In this document: one piece after another, positions 15,946 to 27,699 of the stretch | Numbering within the stretch: the stretch's first letter is position 1 | How the letters are laid out: every line of letters starts with the position of its first letter | Assembly (NCBI RefSeq): GCF_023078335.1 | Contig: NZ_CP095550.1 | Location: forward strand, 2,772,001 to 2,836,000 | Length of the DNA stretch: 64,000 bases | DNA from: Metabacillus endolithicus | Lineage (GTDB): Bacteria > Bacillota > Bacilli > Bacillales > Bacillaceae | Reading direction: 5' to 3' | Notes under the pieces: generated by a model | Seen by the model: the letters and a program-made list of their open reading frames with translations, nothing else | Databases searched by the model: none | Told to the model about the DNA's origin: nothing | Program-made: the position numbers and the translations under genes

Positions 15946-17237
15946 TGTTTAAAACAATCTCCAATTTTATGCGCGTGGGTGATATTAGAAGTAAGATCAT
16001 ATTCACCCTTTTAATGTTAGTAGTATTTCGTATTGGTACGTTCATACCTGTGCCTAATGTTAATGCTGATGTGTTAAAGGCCCAGGATGAACTTAACGTG
16101 TTCGGAATTCTAAATACATTCGGTGGTGGAGCATTATATAACTTCTCTATTTTAGCGATGGGAATAATGCCATACATTACAGCTTCAATCATCATTCAAC
16201 TTTTACAGATGGATGTTGTTCCGAAGTTTACTGAATGGTCTAAACAAGGTGAAGTTGGGCGTCGTAAGTTAGCTCAATTTACAAGATACTTTACGATAAT
16301 ATTAGGTTTCATCCAAGCGTTAGGTATGTCTTACGGGTTTAACACCCAATCAGGAGGATTATTAATTAATAACCCTGGTATAGGAACATACTTGTTAATT
16401 GCGATTGTATTAACAGCAGGTACAGCATTCTTAATGTGGTTAGGAGAGCAAATCACTTCTAAAGGTGTAGGAAATGGTATTTCCATTATCATCTTTGCAG
16501 GGATTGTAGCAGGGATTCCCTCAACTGTTAACCAAATTTATGCACAACAATTCGAAGATGCCGGTGATCAACTTTTCATTAAAATTGTGACAGTTGTCAT
16601 CTTAATTTTAGCAATATTAGCTGTTGTAGTAGGAACGATCTTTATTCAACAAGCACTTCGTAAAATACCAATTCAATATGCTAAGGGTGCTGGTAACAAA
16701 AACATGGGTGGTGGTCATTCGACACACCTACCGTTAAAAGTTAACCCAGCTGGTGTAATTCCTGTTATCTTCGCGGTATCATTTATTATTACACCTCCTA
16801 CTATTGCATCTTTCTTTGGTCCTAACGATGTGACAGATTGGATATCGAAAACTTTTGATTACACACAGCCAATAGGTATGGTTATCTATGTTGCGTTAAT
16901 CTTAGCATTTACGTACTTCTATACATTTGTTCAAGTTAATCCTGAACAAATGGCGGATAATTTGAAGAAACAAGGCGGTTATATCCCTGGTATTAGACCA
17001 GGTAAGAGCACGCAGGAATATGTTACAAAGGTATTATATCGTTTAACTTTTGTTGGTTCTCTTTTCTTAGCAGCTATAGCTGTTCTTCCTGTTTTCTTCA
17101 TTAAATTTGCTGATCTTCCTCAATCTGCACAGATTGGTGGAACTAGTTTATTAATTGTTGTCGGTGTTGCACTGGAAACAATGAAACAACTTGAAAGTCA
17201 GCTAGTGAAACGTCATTATAAAGGCTTTATTAAATAA
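15945..17237 (+). CDS. secY: Preprotein translocase subunit SecY
   Basis: SecY (430 aa) is the channel subunit of the SecYEG translocon in the cytoplasmic membrane. Ten hydrophobic segments can be traced. Signature stretches are ALYNFSILAMGIMPYITASIII near residue 60-85 and the plug and gate region after it, plus the cytoplasmic loop KQGGYIPGIRPGK that binds SecA and ribosomes. The start ATG shares one base with the rplO stop. It is followed by adk and map, the order seen in B. subtilis. Confidence 0.98.
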   Translation: MFKTISNFMRVGDIRSKIIFTLLMLVVFRIGTFIPVPNVNADVLKAQDELNVFGILNTFGGGALYNFSILAMGIMPYITASIIIQLLQMDVVPKFTEWSKQGEVGRRKLAQFTRYFTIILGFIQALGMSYGFNTQSGGLLINNPGIGTYLLIAIVLTAGTAFLMWLGEQITSKGVGNGISIIIFAGIVAGIPSTVNQIYAQQFEDAGDQLFIKIVTVVILILAILAVVVGTIFIQQALRKIPIQYAKGAGNKNMGGGHSTHLPLKVNPAGVIPVIFAVSFIITPPTIASFFGPNDVTDWISKTFDYTQPIGMVIYVALILAFTYFYTFVQVNPEQMADNLKKQGGYIPGIRPGKSTQEYVTKVLYRLTFVGSLFLAAIAVLPVFFIKFADLPQSAQIGGTSLLIVVGVALETMKQLESQLVKRHYKGFIK

Positions 17238-17271
17238 TGAGGATATGGGAAATCCTTCCCATTCCCTCTAA

Positions 17272-18692
<1,421 letters not shown>

Positions 18693-18734
18693 TCGATAGG
18701 TGACATTGCTTAAAATGATCCGATTATCGTTACC

Positions 18735-18985
18735 ACGTGTATTTAGTTGACTAAGCAAATTGTTTGATCAACTATAAAATATGCGCCAAGATAAGAGGGA
18801 TATCGTTTTAGCTGACGGAGAAAGCGAGAGTTTTTCTTCATCACCAAGAATGATCTATTAGCGTATCTCCAGAAGTTCAGAACAGTATATTAGAAGCAGG
18901 TCGTGTGACAATTAGGTTAAATAATCCTGAGTTTGTCGATGAGCAAGTTACTGATTTGAAGAAGGGAGAACAGTTCAATGGCGAA
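18735..18985 (+). pseudogene. Decayed KOW-domain RNA-binding protein gene
   Basis: Intact Bacillus genomes carry a KOW-domain (L14e/L27e-like) protein of about 100 aa between map and infA. Here only scattered remains are readable. About 18795-18825 gives IVLADGES, matching the family VLLADGD block. A second frame gives LHHQE then a TGA stop. Between about 18866 and 18975 the frame SPEVQNSILEAGRVT, then [11 protein letters not shown], matches the family C-terminus. At least one frameshift and one in-frame stop break it, and no start codon with a ribosome binding site remains. The infA ribosome binding site lies in its tail. The match rests on remembered family sequence. Confidence 0.7.
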
Positions 18986-19196
18986 AGACGATGTAATTGA
19001 AGTAGAAGGAACTGTTGTTGAAACATTACCAAACGCAATGTTTAAGGTAGAACTTGAGAACGGTCATACGGTATTAGCGCATGTATCCGGAAAGATTCGC
19101 ATGCATTTCATTCGTATTTTACCTGGAGACAAAGTTACGGTAGAATTATCTCCATATGATTTAACTCGTGGTAGAATTACGTACCGTTTTAAATAA
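18978..19196 (+). CDS. infA: Translation initiation factor IF-1
   Basis: IF-1 (72 aa) binds the ribosomal A site during initiation. It is a single S1-type OB fold: [29 protein letters not shown], then [19 protein letters not shown], ending [11 protein letters not shown]. The ribosome binding site GAAGGGAG lies within the tail of the decayed KOW gene, so the upstream decay has preserved this stretch. rpmJ follows. Confidence 0.98.
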   Translation: MAKDDVIEVEGTVVETLPNAMFKVELENGHTVLAHVSGKIRMHFIRILPGDKVTVELSPYDLTRGRITYRFK

Positions 19197-19217
19197 TTTA
19201 GCACTCCGTACTACTAA

Positions 19218-19346
<129 letters not shown>

Positions 19347-19353
19347 TATATAA

Positions 19354-19734
<381 letters not shown>

Positions 19735-19750
19735 GGTAAAAGGAGGTTAA

Positions 19751-20146
<396 letters not shown>

Positions 20147-20162
20147 ATTTTCTGTATAGATT

Positions 20163-20191
20163 TTGTATCCCTGTCAATAATGGGTTATGAT
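20163..20191 (+). promoter_or_regulatory. Candidate internal promoter for rpoA-rplQ
   Basis: TTGTAT (20163-20168) and TATGAT (20186-20191) are spaced by 17 nt in the 176-nt gap between rpsK and rpoA. It would add transcription of rpoA and rplQ to read-through from upstream. Confidence 0.55.
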
Positions 20192-20322
20192 ACAGTATAT
20201 AAGTTCTAGCAGAAACATTCTGTTGTTGTGCACATTCGGGAACTTTTGAATGGGGAATTTCGGTTAGACATGAATCTATAGAGTCTAGCCGGGGTTTCGA
20301 CGTTTTGAAGGAGGGTTTATAG

Positions 20323-21267
20323 ATGATAGAAATTGAAAAACCAAAAATCGAAACGGTTGAAATCAGCGATGATGCCAAATATGGTAAATTCGTCGTCGAG
20401 CCACTTGAGCGTGGATATGGTACAACTTTGGGTAACTCCTTACGTCGTATTCTTTTATCCTCACTCCCTGGTGCCGCTGTAACATCGATCCAAATAGATG
20501 GCGTACTTCATGAGTTTTCAACGATCGAAGGTGTTGTTGAAGATGTTACTTCGATTATCTTAAACATTAAAAAGCTTGCTCTTAAAATCTATTCAGATGA
20601 AGAAAAGACGCTAGAAATTGATGTTCAAGGCGAAGGTAGTGTAACTGCATCCGATATTACTCATGATAGTGATGTAGAGATTTTAAATCCAGATCTTCAT
20701 ATTGCAACTCTAGCTTCAGATGCTAGCTTTAGAATGAGGCTAACAGCTAAGCGCGGACGTGGTTATACACCAGCTGATTCTAACAAACGTGAAGACCAGC
20801 CGATAGGCGTAATTCCTATTGACTCAATCTTTACACCAGTAGCTCGTGTTTCCTACCAAGTAGAAAAAACACGTGTAGGTCAAGTTGCTAACTATGATAA
20901 GTTAACGTTAGACGTTTGGACAGATGGAAGTACAGGGCCGAAAGAAGCAATTGCTTTAGGTTCTAAGATCCTAACAGAACACCTTAATATCTTCGTAGGC
21001 TTTACTGATGAAGCTCAAAACGCTGAGATTATGGTTGAAAAAGAAGAGGATCAAAAAGAAAAAGTTCTTGAGATGACGATTGAAGAATTAGATCTATCTG
21101 TACGTTCTTACAACTGTTTAAAACGTGCTGGAATTAATACAGTGCAAGAGTTAGCTCATAAAACAGAAGAAGATATGATGAAGGTTCGAAATCTAGGTCG
21201 TAAATCTCTTGAAGAAGTTAAGGCAAAATTAGAAGAACTAGGTTTAGGTCTTCGAAAAGACGACTGA
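20323..21267 (+). CDS. rpoA: DNA-directed RNA polymerase subunit alpha
   Basis: Alpha (314 aa) nucleates core RNA polymerase assembly. The N-terminal dimerisation domain holds [23 protein letters not shown] (residues about 24-46). After an acidic linker ([10 protein letters not shown]) the C-terminal domain carries [19 protein letters not shown] and ends [18 protein letters not shown], the surface that binds UP-element DNA and activators. A GAAGGAGGG site lies upstream of ATG 20323. Confidence 0.98.
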   Translation: MIEIEKPKIETVEISDDAKYGKFVVEPLERGYGTTLGNSLRRILLSSLPGAAVTSIQIDGVLHEFSTIEGVVEDVTSIILNIKKLALKIYSDEEKTLEIDVQGEGSVTASDITHDSDVEILNPDLHIATLASDASFRMRLTAKRGRGYTPADSNKREDQPIGVIPIDSIFTPVARVSYQVEKTRVGQVANYDKLTLDVWTDGSTGPKEAIALGSKILTEHLNIFVGFTDEAQNAEIMVEKEEDQKEKVLEMTIEELDLSVRSYNCLKRAGINTVQELAHKTEEDMMKVRNLGRKSLEEVKAKLEELGLGLRKDD

Positions 21268-21369
21268 TGACTAGTTTGTAAAAACTAGCATTTTCGTATG
21301 CTATCGGTAAAAATAGCTTGCCTCTATTAAATAACAACATACATTATACAACGAAGGAGGGGACATCTC

Positions 21370-21765
21370 ATGTCATACAGAAAATTAGGCCGTACTAGTG
21401 CTCAACGTAAAGCAATGCTACGTGACTTAACTACTGACTTAATCATTAGTGAGCGCATTGAAACAACAGAAGCTCGTGCAAAAGAATTACGTTCTACTGT
21501 TGAAAAGATGATCACACTAGGAAAGCGCGGAGACCTTCATGCTCGTCGTTTAGCTGCAGCTTATGTACGTAATGAAGTAGCTGAAGTTGTATCTGTTACA
21601 ACTGAAGAAGGTAAAGAAAAGGATAAGCCAAAATATGCTTTAGAAAAACTTTTCAGTGATATCGCTCCACGTTACGAAGACCGTCAAGGTGGTTACACTC
21701 GTATTATGAAACTTGGACCTCGTCGCGGAGACGGTGCTCCAATGGTCATCATTGAATTAGTTTAA
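21370..21765 (+). CDS. rplQ: 50S ribosomal protein L17
   Basis: L17 (131 aa, with the insertion typical of Bacillus) lies at the tunnel exit. The start [19 protein letters not shown] and the end [24 protein letters not shown] are diagnostic. It is the last gene of the ribosomal superoperon and is followed by a terminator. A GAAGGAGGGG site precedes ATG 21370. Confidence 0.98.
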   Translation: MSYRKLGRTSAQRKAMLRDLTTDLIISERIETTEARAKELRSTVEKMITLGKRGDLHARRLAAAYVRNEVAEVVSVTTEEGKEKDKPKYALEKLFSDIAPRYEDRQGGYTRIMKLGPRRGDGAPMVIIELV

Positions 21766-21774
21766 TAAGTTTCT

Positions 21775-21820
21775 TACAAGGGCGTGACAGTTTCATAACT
21801 GGATCAATGCCCTTTTTTTA
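21775..21820 (+). terminator. Intrinsic terminator after rplQ
   Basis: AAGGGC (about 21778-21783) and GCCCTT (about 21809-21814) form the base of a stem-loop, with CAGTT and AACTG as an inner helix, followed by TTTTTT. It closes the ribosomal superoperon. Confidence 0.85.
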
Positions 21821-21821
21821 T

Positions 21822-21871
21822 AGGGAAGGAAAATACATTAATAGATTCATCATTAATCACTTTCCTTCCCT
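21822..21871. repeat. Perfect 11-bp inverted repeat downstream of rplQ
   Basis: AGGGAAGGAAA (21822-21832) and TTTCCTTCCCT (21861-21871) are perfect complements with a 28-nt loop. It lies just after the rplQ terminator and before ecfA1 and has no T-run after it. It may be an operator or RNA element in the ecf leader; no function is assigned. Confidence 0.6.
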
Positions 21872-21930
21872 TGATACTGTACGAAGAGCTGTGGTCATGA
21901 TCACGTATAGAAAGATTAGGAGAGACGAGG

Positions 21931-22770
21931 ATGGGTCAGACAATCATCGATGTTGAAAATATAACATTTCACTATCATCAAGAAGCTGCTCCTGCGTTAG
22001 AGAATGTATCTATACAGGTTAATAAGGGAGAATGGCTTGCTATTGTTGGTCACAACGGCTCAGGTAAATCAACTCTAGCACGTATATTAAATGGACTATA
22101 TGTTCCTGATAAAGGAAAGGTTCGAGTATGTGGAGTTGAATTATCTGAAGAGACGATTTGGGATATACGGAAACATGTTGGTATGGTTTTTCAGAATCCT
22201 GATAATCAATTTGTTGGCACCACTGTTAAAGATGATGTAGCCTTTGGATTAGAGAATCACGGAGTTGCTAGGGATGAAATGGTAAGGAGAATTGATTGGG
22301 CGACAAAAAAGGTTAGCATGGATCAATTTCTTGAACATGAACCGCATCATCTTTCAGGTGGACAAAAACAACGTGTTGCTATTGCAGGAGTCATAGCAGT
22401 TCAGCCGGATATCATCATTCTTGATGAAGCAACTTCAATGTTAGATCCACTAGGAAGAGAAGAAGTTATTCAAACTGTTAGAGACCTGAATGATCAGGGA
22501 ACTTTAACCGTTATCTCCATTACACATGATTTAGAAGAAGCGTCTAAGGCTGATCGAATCATTGTGATGAATGGTGGTAAGAAGTTTGCGGAAGGAACGC
22601 CAGATGAAGTATTTAAGCTTGATGATGAGTTAGTTCAGATCGGCTTAGACCTGCCATTTCCTCTACAGTTAAGTAAAAAGTTAAGAGAGCAAGGTATTCC
22701 AATTAAGGGGAACCATTTGACTGAAGAAGGGCTGGTGGAAGAGCTATGGACATTACGTTCAAAAATGTAG
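21931..22770 (+). CDS. ecfA1: ECF transporter ATPase EcfA1
   Basis: This ATP-binding subunit (279 aa; ybxA in B. subtilis) powers the shared energy-coupling module for vitamin and metal uptake, working with different substrate-binding S components. Walker A is GHNGSGKST (40-48), the Q-loop region VFQNPDNQF follows, the signature is LSGGQKQR, and Walker B is IIILDEATSML. The C-terminal extension is typical of EcfA. It overlaps ecfA2 by 25 nt. Confidence 0.97.
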   Translation: MGQTIIDVENITFHYHQEAAPALENVSIQVNKGEWLAIVGHNGSGKSTLARILNGLYVPDKGKVRVCGVELSEETIWDIRKHVGMVFQNPDNQFVGTTVKDDVAFGLENHGVARDEMVRRIDWATKKVSMDQFLEHEPHHLSGGQKQRVAIAGVIAVQPDIIILDEATSMLDPLGREEVIQTVRDLNDQGTLTVISITHDLEEASKADRIIVMNGGKKFAEGTPDEVFKLDDELVQIGLDLPFPLQLSKKLREQGIPIKGNHLTEEGLVEELWTLRSKM

Positions 22771-23612
22771 AACATCGTTATCAAGCACGAACACCATTTG
22801 AACGACTTGCACTATATGATATAAACCTTTCTATTAAAAAGGGAACCTATTTGTCCATTATCGGTCACACTGGCTCAGGTAAATCCACCATACTACAACA
22901 TTTAAATGGTTTGTTAAAGCCTACCAATGGCTCTGTTCAAATTGGTGCTCACATCATTGAGGCGGGGAAAAAACAAAAGAAGCTTAAGGAAGTTAGAAGG
23001 CTTGTAGGGATAGTGTTTCAATTTCCGGAACATCAGCTTTTTGAAGAAACGGTTGAGAAAGATATAGCTTTTGGTCCAATGAATTTTGGTGTAAGTGAAG
23101 AGGATGCTTTTAAGAAGGCAAAGAAATCCCTAGAAATAGTAGGATTACCTGAATCGATTTTACAGAAGTCACCGTTTGATTTAAGTGGTGGACAAATGCG
23201 GAGAGTTGCCATTGCTGGTGTTTTGGCTATGGGGCCTGAGGTTTTAGTTCTCGATGAACCTACTGCAGGTCTAGACCCTAAAGGTCGTAAAGAAATGATG
23301 GACTTATTCTATGAACTTCGTCGTGAGCAAAATTTAACGATAATTTTGGTTACTCATAGTATGGAAGATGCCGCAAAATATTCTGATGAAATAATTGTGA
23401 TGCATAAAGGCACCATTGAAATGAGAGGGACTCCAAGAGAGATCTTTAGTGAAGGAGAGAAGCTTTCAGCAATTGGTCTAGATTTACCTGAAACAGTTAA
23501 GCTTCAGCAAAAGCTTGTTGCAAAAGGAATATCTTTAGGTGAGATTCCACTTACTTTAGAGGAAACAGTTGATCAATTGACCTCCCTTATGAAAGGGGTT
23601 GGGCAACCTTGA
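22746..23612 (+). CDS. ecfA2: ECF transporter ATPase EcfA2
   Basis: This is the second ATPase (288 aa; ybaE) of the energy-coupling module, which forms a heterodimer with EcfA1. Walker A is GHTGSGKST (40-48), the Q-loop VFQFPEHQLFEETV follows, and the signature LSGGQMRR and Walker B VLVLDEPTAGLDP are intact. The start lies inside the end of ecfA1 and the stop shares one base with the ecfT start (TGATG), so the three are translated as a coupled set. Confidence 0.97.
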   Translation: MDITFKNVEHRYQARTPFERLALYDINLSIKKGTYLSIIGHTGSGKSTILQHLNGLLKPTNGSVQIGAHIIEAGKKQKKLKEVRRLVGIVFQFPEHQLFEETVEKDIAFGPMNFGVSEEDAFKKAKKSLEIVGLPESILQKSPFDLSGGQMRRVAIAGVLAMGPEVLVLDEPTAGLDPKGRKEMMDLFYELRREQNLTIILVTHSMEDAAKYSDEIIVMHKGTIEMRGTPREIFSEGEKLSAIGLDLPETVKLQQKLVAKGISLGEIPLTLEETVDQLTSLMKGVGQP

Positions 23613-24406
23613 TGAACAATATCATTATTGGTAAATATGTACCAGGTTCATCCCTTATTCATAGAATGGATCCTAGGGCCAAACTAATCCTCATCTTTGC
23701 TTTTGTGTTTATTGTTTTTATCGCCAATAATTTCCTCACTTATGCTCTTTTAGGTGTATTTACCCTTTTCGTTGTTTTGATGACAAAACTACCTCTTAGG
23801 TTTTTAATAAGAGGACTTAGGCCTGTTTTATGGATTATTCTTTTTACCTTTATTCTGCATCTCATAGTGACAAAGGAAGGCGAAGTCTTGATTGACTTAA
23901 GATTCCTTAAGATATATGAAGAGGGTCTGAAACAAGGGATCTATATTTCACTTAGGTTTTTATATCTTATTTTAATTACTACGATCCTAACTCTAACTAC
24001 AACTCCAATTGAAATTACAGATGGTATGGAAAGTCTATTAGGTCCATTTGGTAAACTTGGACTACCTGTCCATGAACTGGCTTTAATGATGTCGATATCT
24101 TTAAGATTTATTCCAACACTAATGGAGGAAACGGATAAAATATTAAAGGCACAAATGGCAAGAGGTGTAGACTTTACAGGAGGCCCTGTGAAGGACCGTT
24201 TTAAGGCTGTTGTTCCATTGCTTGTTCCTCTCTTTATTAGTGCCTTTAAAAGGGCTGAGGAGCTTGCTACAGCGATGGAAGCTCGTGGATATAATGGGGG
24301 AGAAGGAAGAACAAAGCTGCGTCAGTTAAAATGGGGGATACTCGATACTTCTCTTTTAATACTATTAGTGGTTTTAGGAGTAGCCTTACTATATTTACGG
24401 ACATAG
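23612..24406 (+). CDS. ecfT: ECF transporter transmembrane protein EcfT
   Basis: EcfT (264 aa; ybaF) is the membrane coupling subunit that joins EcfA1/A2 to interchangeable S components. Several transmembrane segments are visible, and the long cytoplasmic region carries the two coupling-helix motifs around MARGVDFTGG and MEARGYNGG (the conserved Ala-Arg-Gly pairs). A TTG lies just ahead of ATG 23612; the ATG is preferred because it overlaps the ecfA2 stop. The substrate cannot be read from this subunit. Confidence 0.97.
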   Translation: MNNIIIGKYVPGSSLIHRMDPRAKLILIFAFVFIVFIANNFLTYALLGVFTLFVVLMTKLPLRFLIRGLRPVLWIILFTFILHLIVTKEGEVLIDLRFLKIYEEGLKQGIYISLRFLYLILITTILTLTTTPIEITDGMESLLGPFGKLGLPVHELALMMSISLRFIPTLMEETDKILKAQMARGVDFTGGPVKDRFKAVVPLLVPLFISAFKRAEELATAMEARGYNGGEGRTKLRQLKWGILDTSLLILLVVLGVALLYLRT

Positions 24407-24415
24407 GAGCAAAAG

Positions 24416-25156
24416 ATGAGAGTAAAATGTATTGTATCTTATGACGGAACACAATTCAGTGGATATCAGGTGCAACCTAATAAAAGGACAGTTCAAAGTG
24501 AAATAGAGAATTCTCTATTAAAACTTCATAAAGGACAAGCTGTAAAGATTTACGCGTCTGGTAGAACAGATGCACAGGTTCATGCATTAGGCCAGGTTTT
24601 TCACTTTGATACACATTTAACCATTCCAAAGGAAAAATGGCCATATGCCTTAAATAGCTTGCTGCCAGATGATATATCGATTAAAGAGGCAGTATACGTA
24701 GATGATGATTTTCATTCTAGATTTCATGCGCTAAAGAAAGAATATCGTTACCAAATTAATACGGCTAAAATCCAAGATGTTTTTAAACGACATTATATGT
24801 ATCATTTCCCATATCACTTAGATGTGGATTTAATGAGGAAAGCATCCCAATATCTTTGTGGTACACATGATTTCACGAGTTTTTGTGTTGCAAAAACAGA
24901 AGTGGAAGATAAAGTGAGAACCATATTTTCCATAGATATTGTTAAAAAGGATTCTGATATAATTTTTTCTTTTATTGGTAATGGTTTTTTATATAATATG
25001 GTCAGGATTTTAGTAGGAACATTGTTAGAAGTAGGCCAAGGGATTAGAACTCCTGAAAGTATACCAGCAGTAATAAAAGGAAGAGACAGAGGTTTAAGTG
25101 GAAAAACTGTCCCGGGTCATGGTTTATATTTATGGAAAGTTTACTATGACAACTAA
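24416..25156 (+). CDS. truA: tRNA pseudouridine(38-40) synthase
   Basis: TruA (246 aa) changes uridines 38-40 in the anticodon arm of many tRNAs to pseudouridine. The catalytic aspartate is in YASGRTDAQVHALGQ (D52); most relatives have G in place of the Q after DA, a mild change. The later FIGNGFLYNMVRILVGTLLEVG is also family-typical. It starts 9 nt after ecfT in the same unit and is followed by the rplM promoter. Confidence 0.96.
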   Translation: MRVKCIVSYDGTQFSGYQVQPNKRTVQSEIENSLLKLHKGQAVKIYASGRTDAQVHALGQVFHFDTHLTIPKEKWPYALNSLLPDDISIKEAVYVDDDFHSRFHALKKEYRYQINTAKIQDVFKRHYMYHFPYHLDVDLMRKASQYLCGTHDFTSFCVAKTEVEDKVRTIFSIDIVKKDSDIIFSFIGNGFLYNMVRILVGTLLEVGQGIRTPESIPAVIKGRDRGLSGKTVPGHGLYLWKVYYDN

Positions 25157-25174
25157 ACCAGGTGTAACATTCCC

Positions 25175-25203
25175 TTGACATTAGGTTATATACAGTATAT
25201 TAT
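25175..25203 (+). promoter_or_regulatory. Promoter of rplM-rpsI
   Basis: A -35 TTGACA (25175-25180) and a -10 TATTAT (25198-25203) are spaced by 17 nt. The start site would fall near 25210, giving a leader of about 100 nt. Confidence 0.85.
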
Positions 25204-25209
25204 ATCTAA

Positions 25210-25300
25210 TGGTATGTATTTCAACCCCACGAATAAGCCCCGGAAACTTATCGTGTTATGAAATAGAATAGGAACCATCTTTTATTTTAACTAACTAGGA
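25210..25300 (+). promoter_or_regulatory. Candidate L13 leader RNA
   Basis: A leader of about 100 nt lies between the promoter and rplM, containing GATAAG-type complementary pieces (AATAAGCCCCGG with AACTTATCGTG). Firmicutes rplM operons carry a known autoregulatory L13 leader at this spot. The assignment here is by position and a plausible fold, not by alignment. Confidence 0.5.
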
Positions 25301-25311
25301 GGAAGAAAATA

Positions 25312-25749
25312 ATGCGTACAACGTTTATGGCAAACGCTGCAAATATCGAACGTAAATGGTACGTAGTAGATGCTGAAGGCAAAACTTTAGGTCGCCTTTC
25401 AAGTGAAGTTGCATCTATCCTACGTGGTAAGCACAAACCAACTTACACACCACACGTTGACACTGGAGATCATGTAATTCTAATCAACGCTGATAAAATT
25501 GAATTAACAGGTAAAAAATTAACTGATAAAATTTACTACCGTCACAGCCAATTCCCAGGTGGTTTAAAATCTAGAACTGCTTTGGAAATGCGTACGAACT
25601 ATCCTGAGAAAATGCTTGAATTAGCAATCAAAGGAATGCTTCCAAAAGGTTCATTAGGTCGTCAAATGGCTAAGAAATTACATGTATATGCTGGTAGTGA
25701 ACATCCACACCAAGCACAACAACCTGAAGTTTACGAACTTCGCGGATAA
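25312..25749 (+). CDS. rplM: 50S ribosomal protein L13
   Basis: L13 (145 aa) is an early 50S assembly protein. Motifs are [20 protein letters not shown] at the start, [18 protein letters not shown], and the C-terminal [22 protein letters not shown]. An AGGAGG site precedes ATG 25312. It forms a two-gene operon with rpsI. Confidence 0.98.
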   Translation: MRTTFMANAANIERKWYVVDAEGKTLGRLSSEVASILRGKHKPTYTPHVDTGDHVILINADKIELTGKKLTDKIYYRHSQFPGGLKSRTALEMRTNYPEKMLELAIKGMLPKGSLGRQMAKKLHVYAGSEHPHQAQQPEVYELRG

Positions 25750-25756
25750 TTATTAA

Positions 25757-26164
<408 letters not shown>

Positions 26165-26175
26165 TATTACGTTTC

Positions 26176-26211
26176 AAAGACTCTCAACCAATTGGTTGGG
26201 GGTCTTTTTTA
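26176..26211 (+). terminator. Intrinsic terminator after rpsI
   Basis: The stem pairs AAAGACTCTCAACCAA (starting about 26176) with TTGGTTGGGGGTCTTT and is followed by TTTTTT. It lies 12 nt after the rpsI stop. Confidence 0.88.
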
Positions 26212-26387
26212 TTGTCTTCTTTATATTTGAATTGCCTATTCGACAAAATTCGGGTGGTGCCTGTCACTTTTCATTTCTTGGGAAATAATCTTTATTTCTC
26301 ATTTTTAAATTCTAGCTGAAATTGGCAGCATTTTTACGAATGAGAAACAGGTAGTGATAAACAATACATATAAGGGAGGCATCTACA

Positions 26388-26825
26388 ATGAATGAAATTA
26401 TTTCTTTAAAGCAGAAGAGACATCAGAAAGAATTAAAATATGAAAGAAAGATGTTAAGAGAACTTTCTTTAACAGAGATTAAAGGAAAAATTGATGATTG
26501 TTTTGGAAGCTTTAATAGTAATTTTAAAAAATCAGTGGTTGAAGATGGATGTATCGATTTTGCTATTGAGGCATTTTTACTTGGTGCAAAGTATAGTAAG
26601 TTTGGCTATTACGGTGAATCTATGCAATCAGCCCATAAAAGATGTCAATTAGAAGAGAAAAGGTTAATCGATGATTTATTTGACTACTTTATTACATGGG
26701 GCAAAGTAAAAGAAGGAGATTTATCCTTTGAAGAAATTCACTTAGCCTGTGAATATTATATTCATATTTGGTGGAAAGAAGGATATTTAAAAGGTGAAAA
26801 AAGATACAAATTAAGACTTCATTAG
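26388..26825 (+). CDS. ybaK: DUF2521 family protein (YbaK type)
   Basis: This is a conserved Bacillus protein (145 aa) of unknown function. The core CIDFAIEAFLLGAKYSKFGYYGESMQS aligns with remembered B. subtilis YbaK (GCIDFAIEAYLLGG, FGYYGESMQS), and the C-terminus YIHIWWKEGYLKGEKRYKLR matches its WW-containing end. A GGGAGG site precedes ATG 26388. Its place between rpsI and cwlD equals that of ybaK. No catalytic motif, signal peptide or membrane segment is visible. Confidence 0.9.
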   Translation: MNEIISLKQKRHQKELKYERKMLRELSLTEIKGKIDDCFGSFNSNFKKSVVEDGCIDFAIEAFLLGAKYSKFGYYGESMQSAHKRCQLEEKRLIDDLFDYFITWGKVKEGDLSFEEIHLACEYYIHIWWKEGYLKGEKRYKLRLH

Positions 26826-26900
26826 TTTCTAATAAGATTAATCATATTCCCATCGGTTGTCCCATATATTGAAATTGAGGACGAGCAGGAGGGAATAGGG

Positions 26901-27614
26901 ATGAATAAAAAAATAAAATGGTTAAGCTTTATTGGGGGCTTTGTTTTATTACTTATACTATTTCAGTGGCAATTTTCGGATAACAAATCGTTTGAATCAT
27001 GGAATTTACCGCTCACTGGTAAGGTGATTTATATTGACCCAGGTCATGGAGGACCAGATGGGGGTGCAGTTGGAAGTGATACCTTAGAAAAGGATATATC
27101 TTTAAGTATTTCGTTAATTATAAGAGATTACCTCCAAGAACAAGGTGCACTTGTATTGCTTACGAGAGAAGAAGATGTAGATTTAGCAGATGAAGATACC
27201 TCAGGATATAGTCGGAGAAAAGCCGAGGATCTAAAAAAACGGGTAAAGATAATTAATGAATCTGAAGCAGATTTATTTTTAAGTATTCATCTAAATGCAA
27301 TTCCTTCAGCAAAGTGGAGTGGTGCTCAAACTTTTTATAGTGGAAGATATATTGAAAACGAAAATATTGCAAAGTATATACAAGATGAATTAAGAAGAAA
27401 TCTTGAAAATACAGAGCGAGTTGCCAAGCCGATTGATGGAGTTTATCTTCTTAAAAATCTTGAAAAGCCAGGTGCTCTAGTTGAAGTAGGGTTTTTATCC
27501 AATCCGCAAGAAGAAAAACTACTTCAGACCAAGAGTTATCAAGATAAAGTTGCTGCCTCTATCTATAATGGAGTTTTAAGGTATTTTTCAAATGAGAAAA
27601 ATCCTCCAGAATAA
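26901..27614 (+). CDS. cwlD: N-acetylmuramoyl-L-alanine amidase CwlD
   Basis: The enzyme (237 aa) cleaves the peptide from muramic acid in the spore cortex. With a deacetylase this leads to muramic-delta-lactam, the mark recognised by germination lytic enzymes. An N-terminal membrane segment (about 5-22) acts as a signal anchor. The amidase_3 zinc and catalytic residues are visible: H49 in DPGHGG, E63, H130 in SIHLNA and E195 in VEVGFLSN. A GGAGGG site precedes ATG 26901. It belongs to the sporulation cluster with gerD and pdaB. Confidence 0.95.
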   Translation: MNKKIKWLSFIGGFVLLLILFQWQFSDNKSFESWNLPLTGKVIYIDPGHGGPDGGAVGSDTLEKDISLSISLIIRDYLQEQGALVLLTREEDVDLADEDTSGYSRRKAEDLKKRVKIINESEADLFLSIHLNAIPSAKWSGAQTFYSGRYIENENIAKYIQDELRRNLENTERVAKPIDGVYLLKNLEKPGALVEVGFLSNPQEEKLLQTKSYQDKVAASIYNGVLRYFSNEKNPPE

Positions 27615-27699
27615 AGAGCATAGCTAAGCCTGATTTCTTACCTTATCAGAAAATTATGTTATACTGATGTAAACGACTTCATAATAAGGGTGGAATATT

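Noticed and set aside
26251..26275. GGTGGTGCCTGTCAC element before ybaK as a dispersed repeat
   Set aside because: It resembles a motif seen between genes in other Bacillus genomes, but only one copy occurs here and no structure can be shown.
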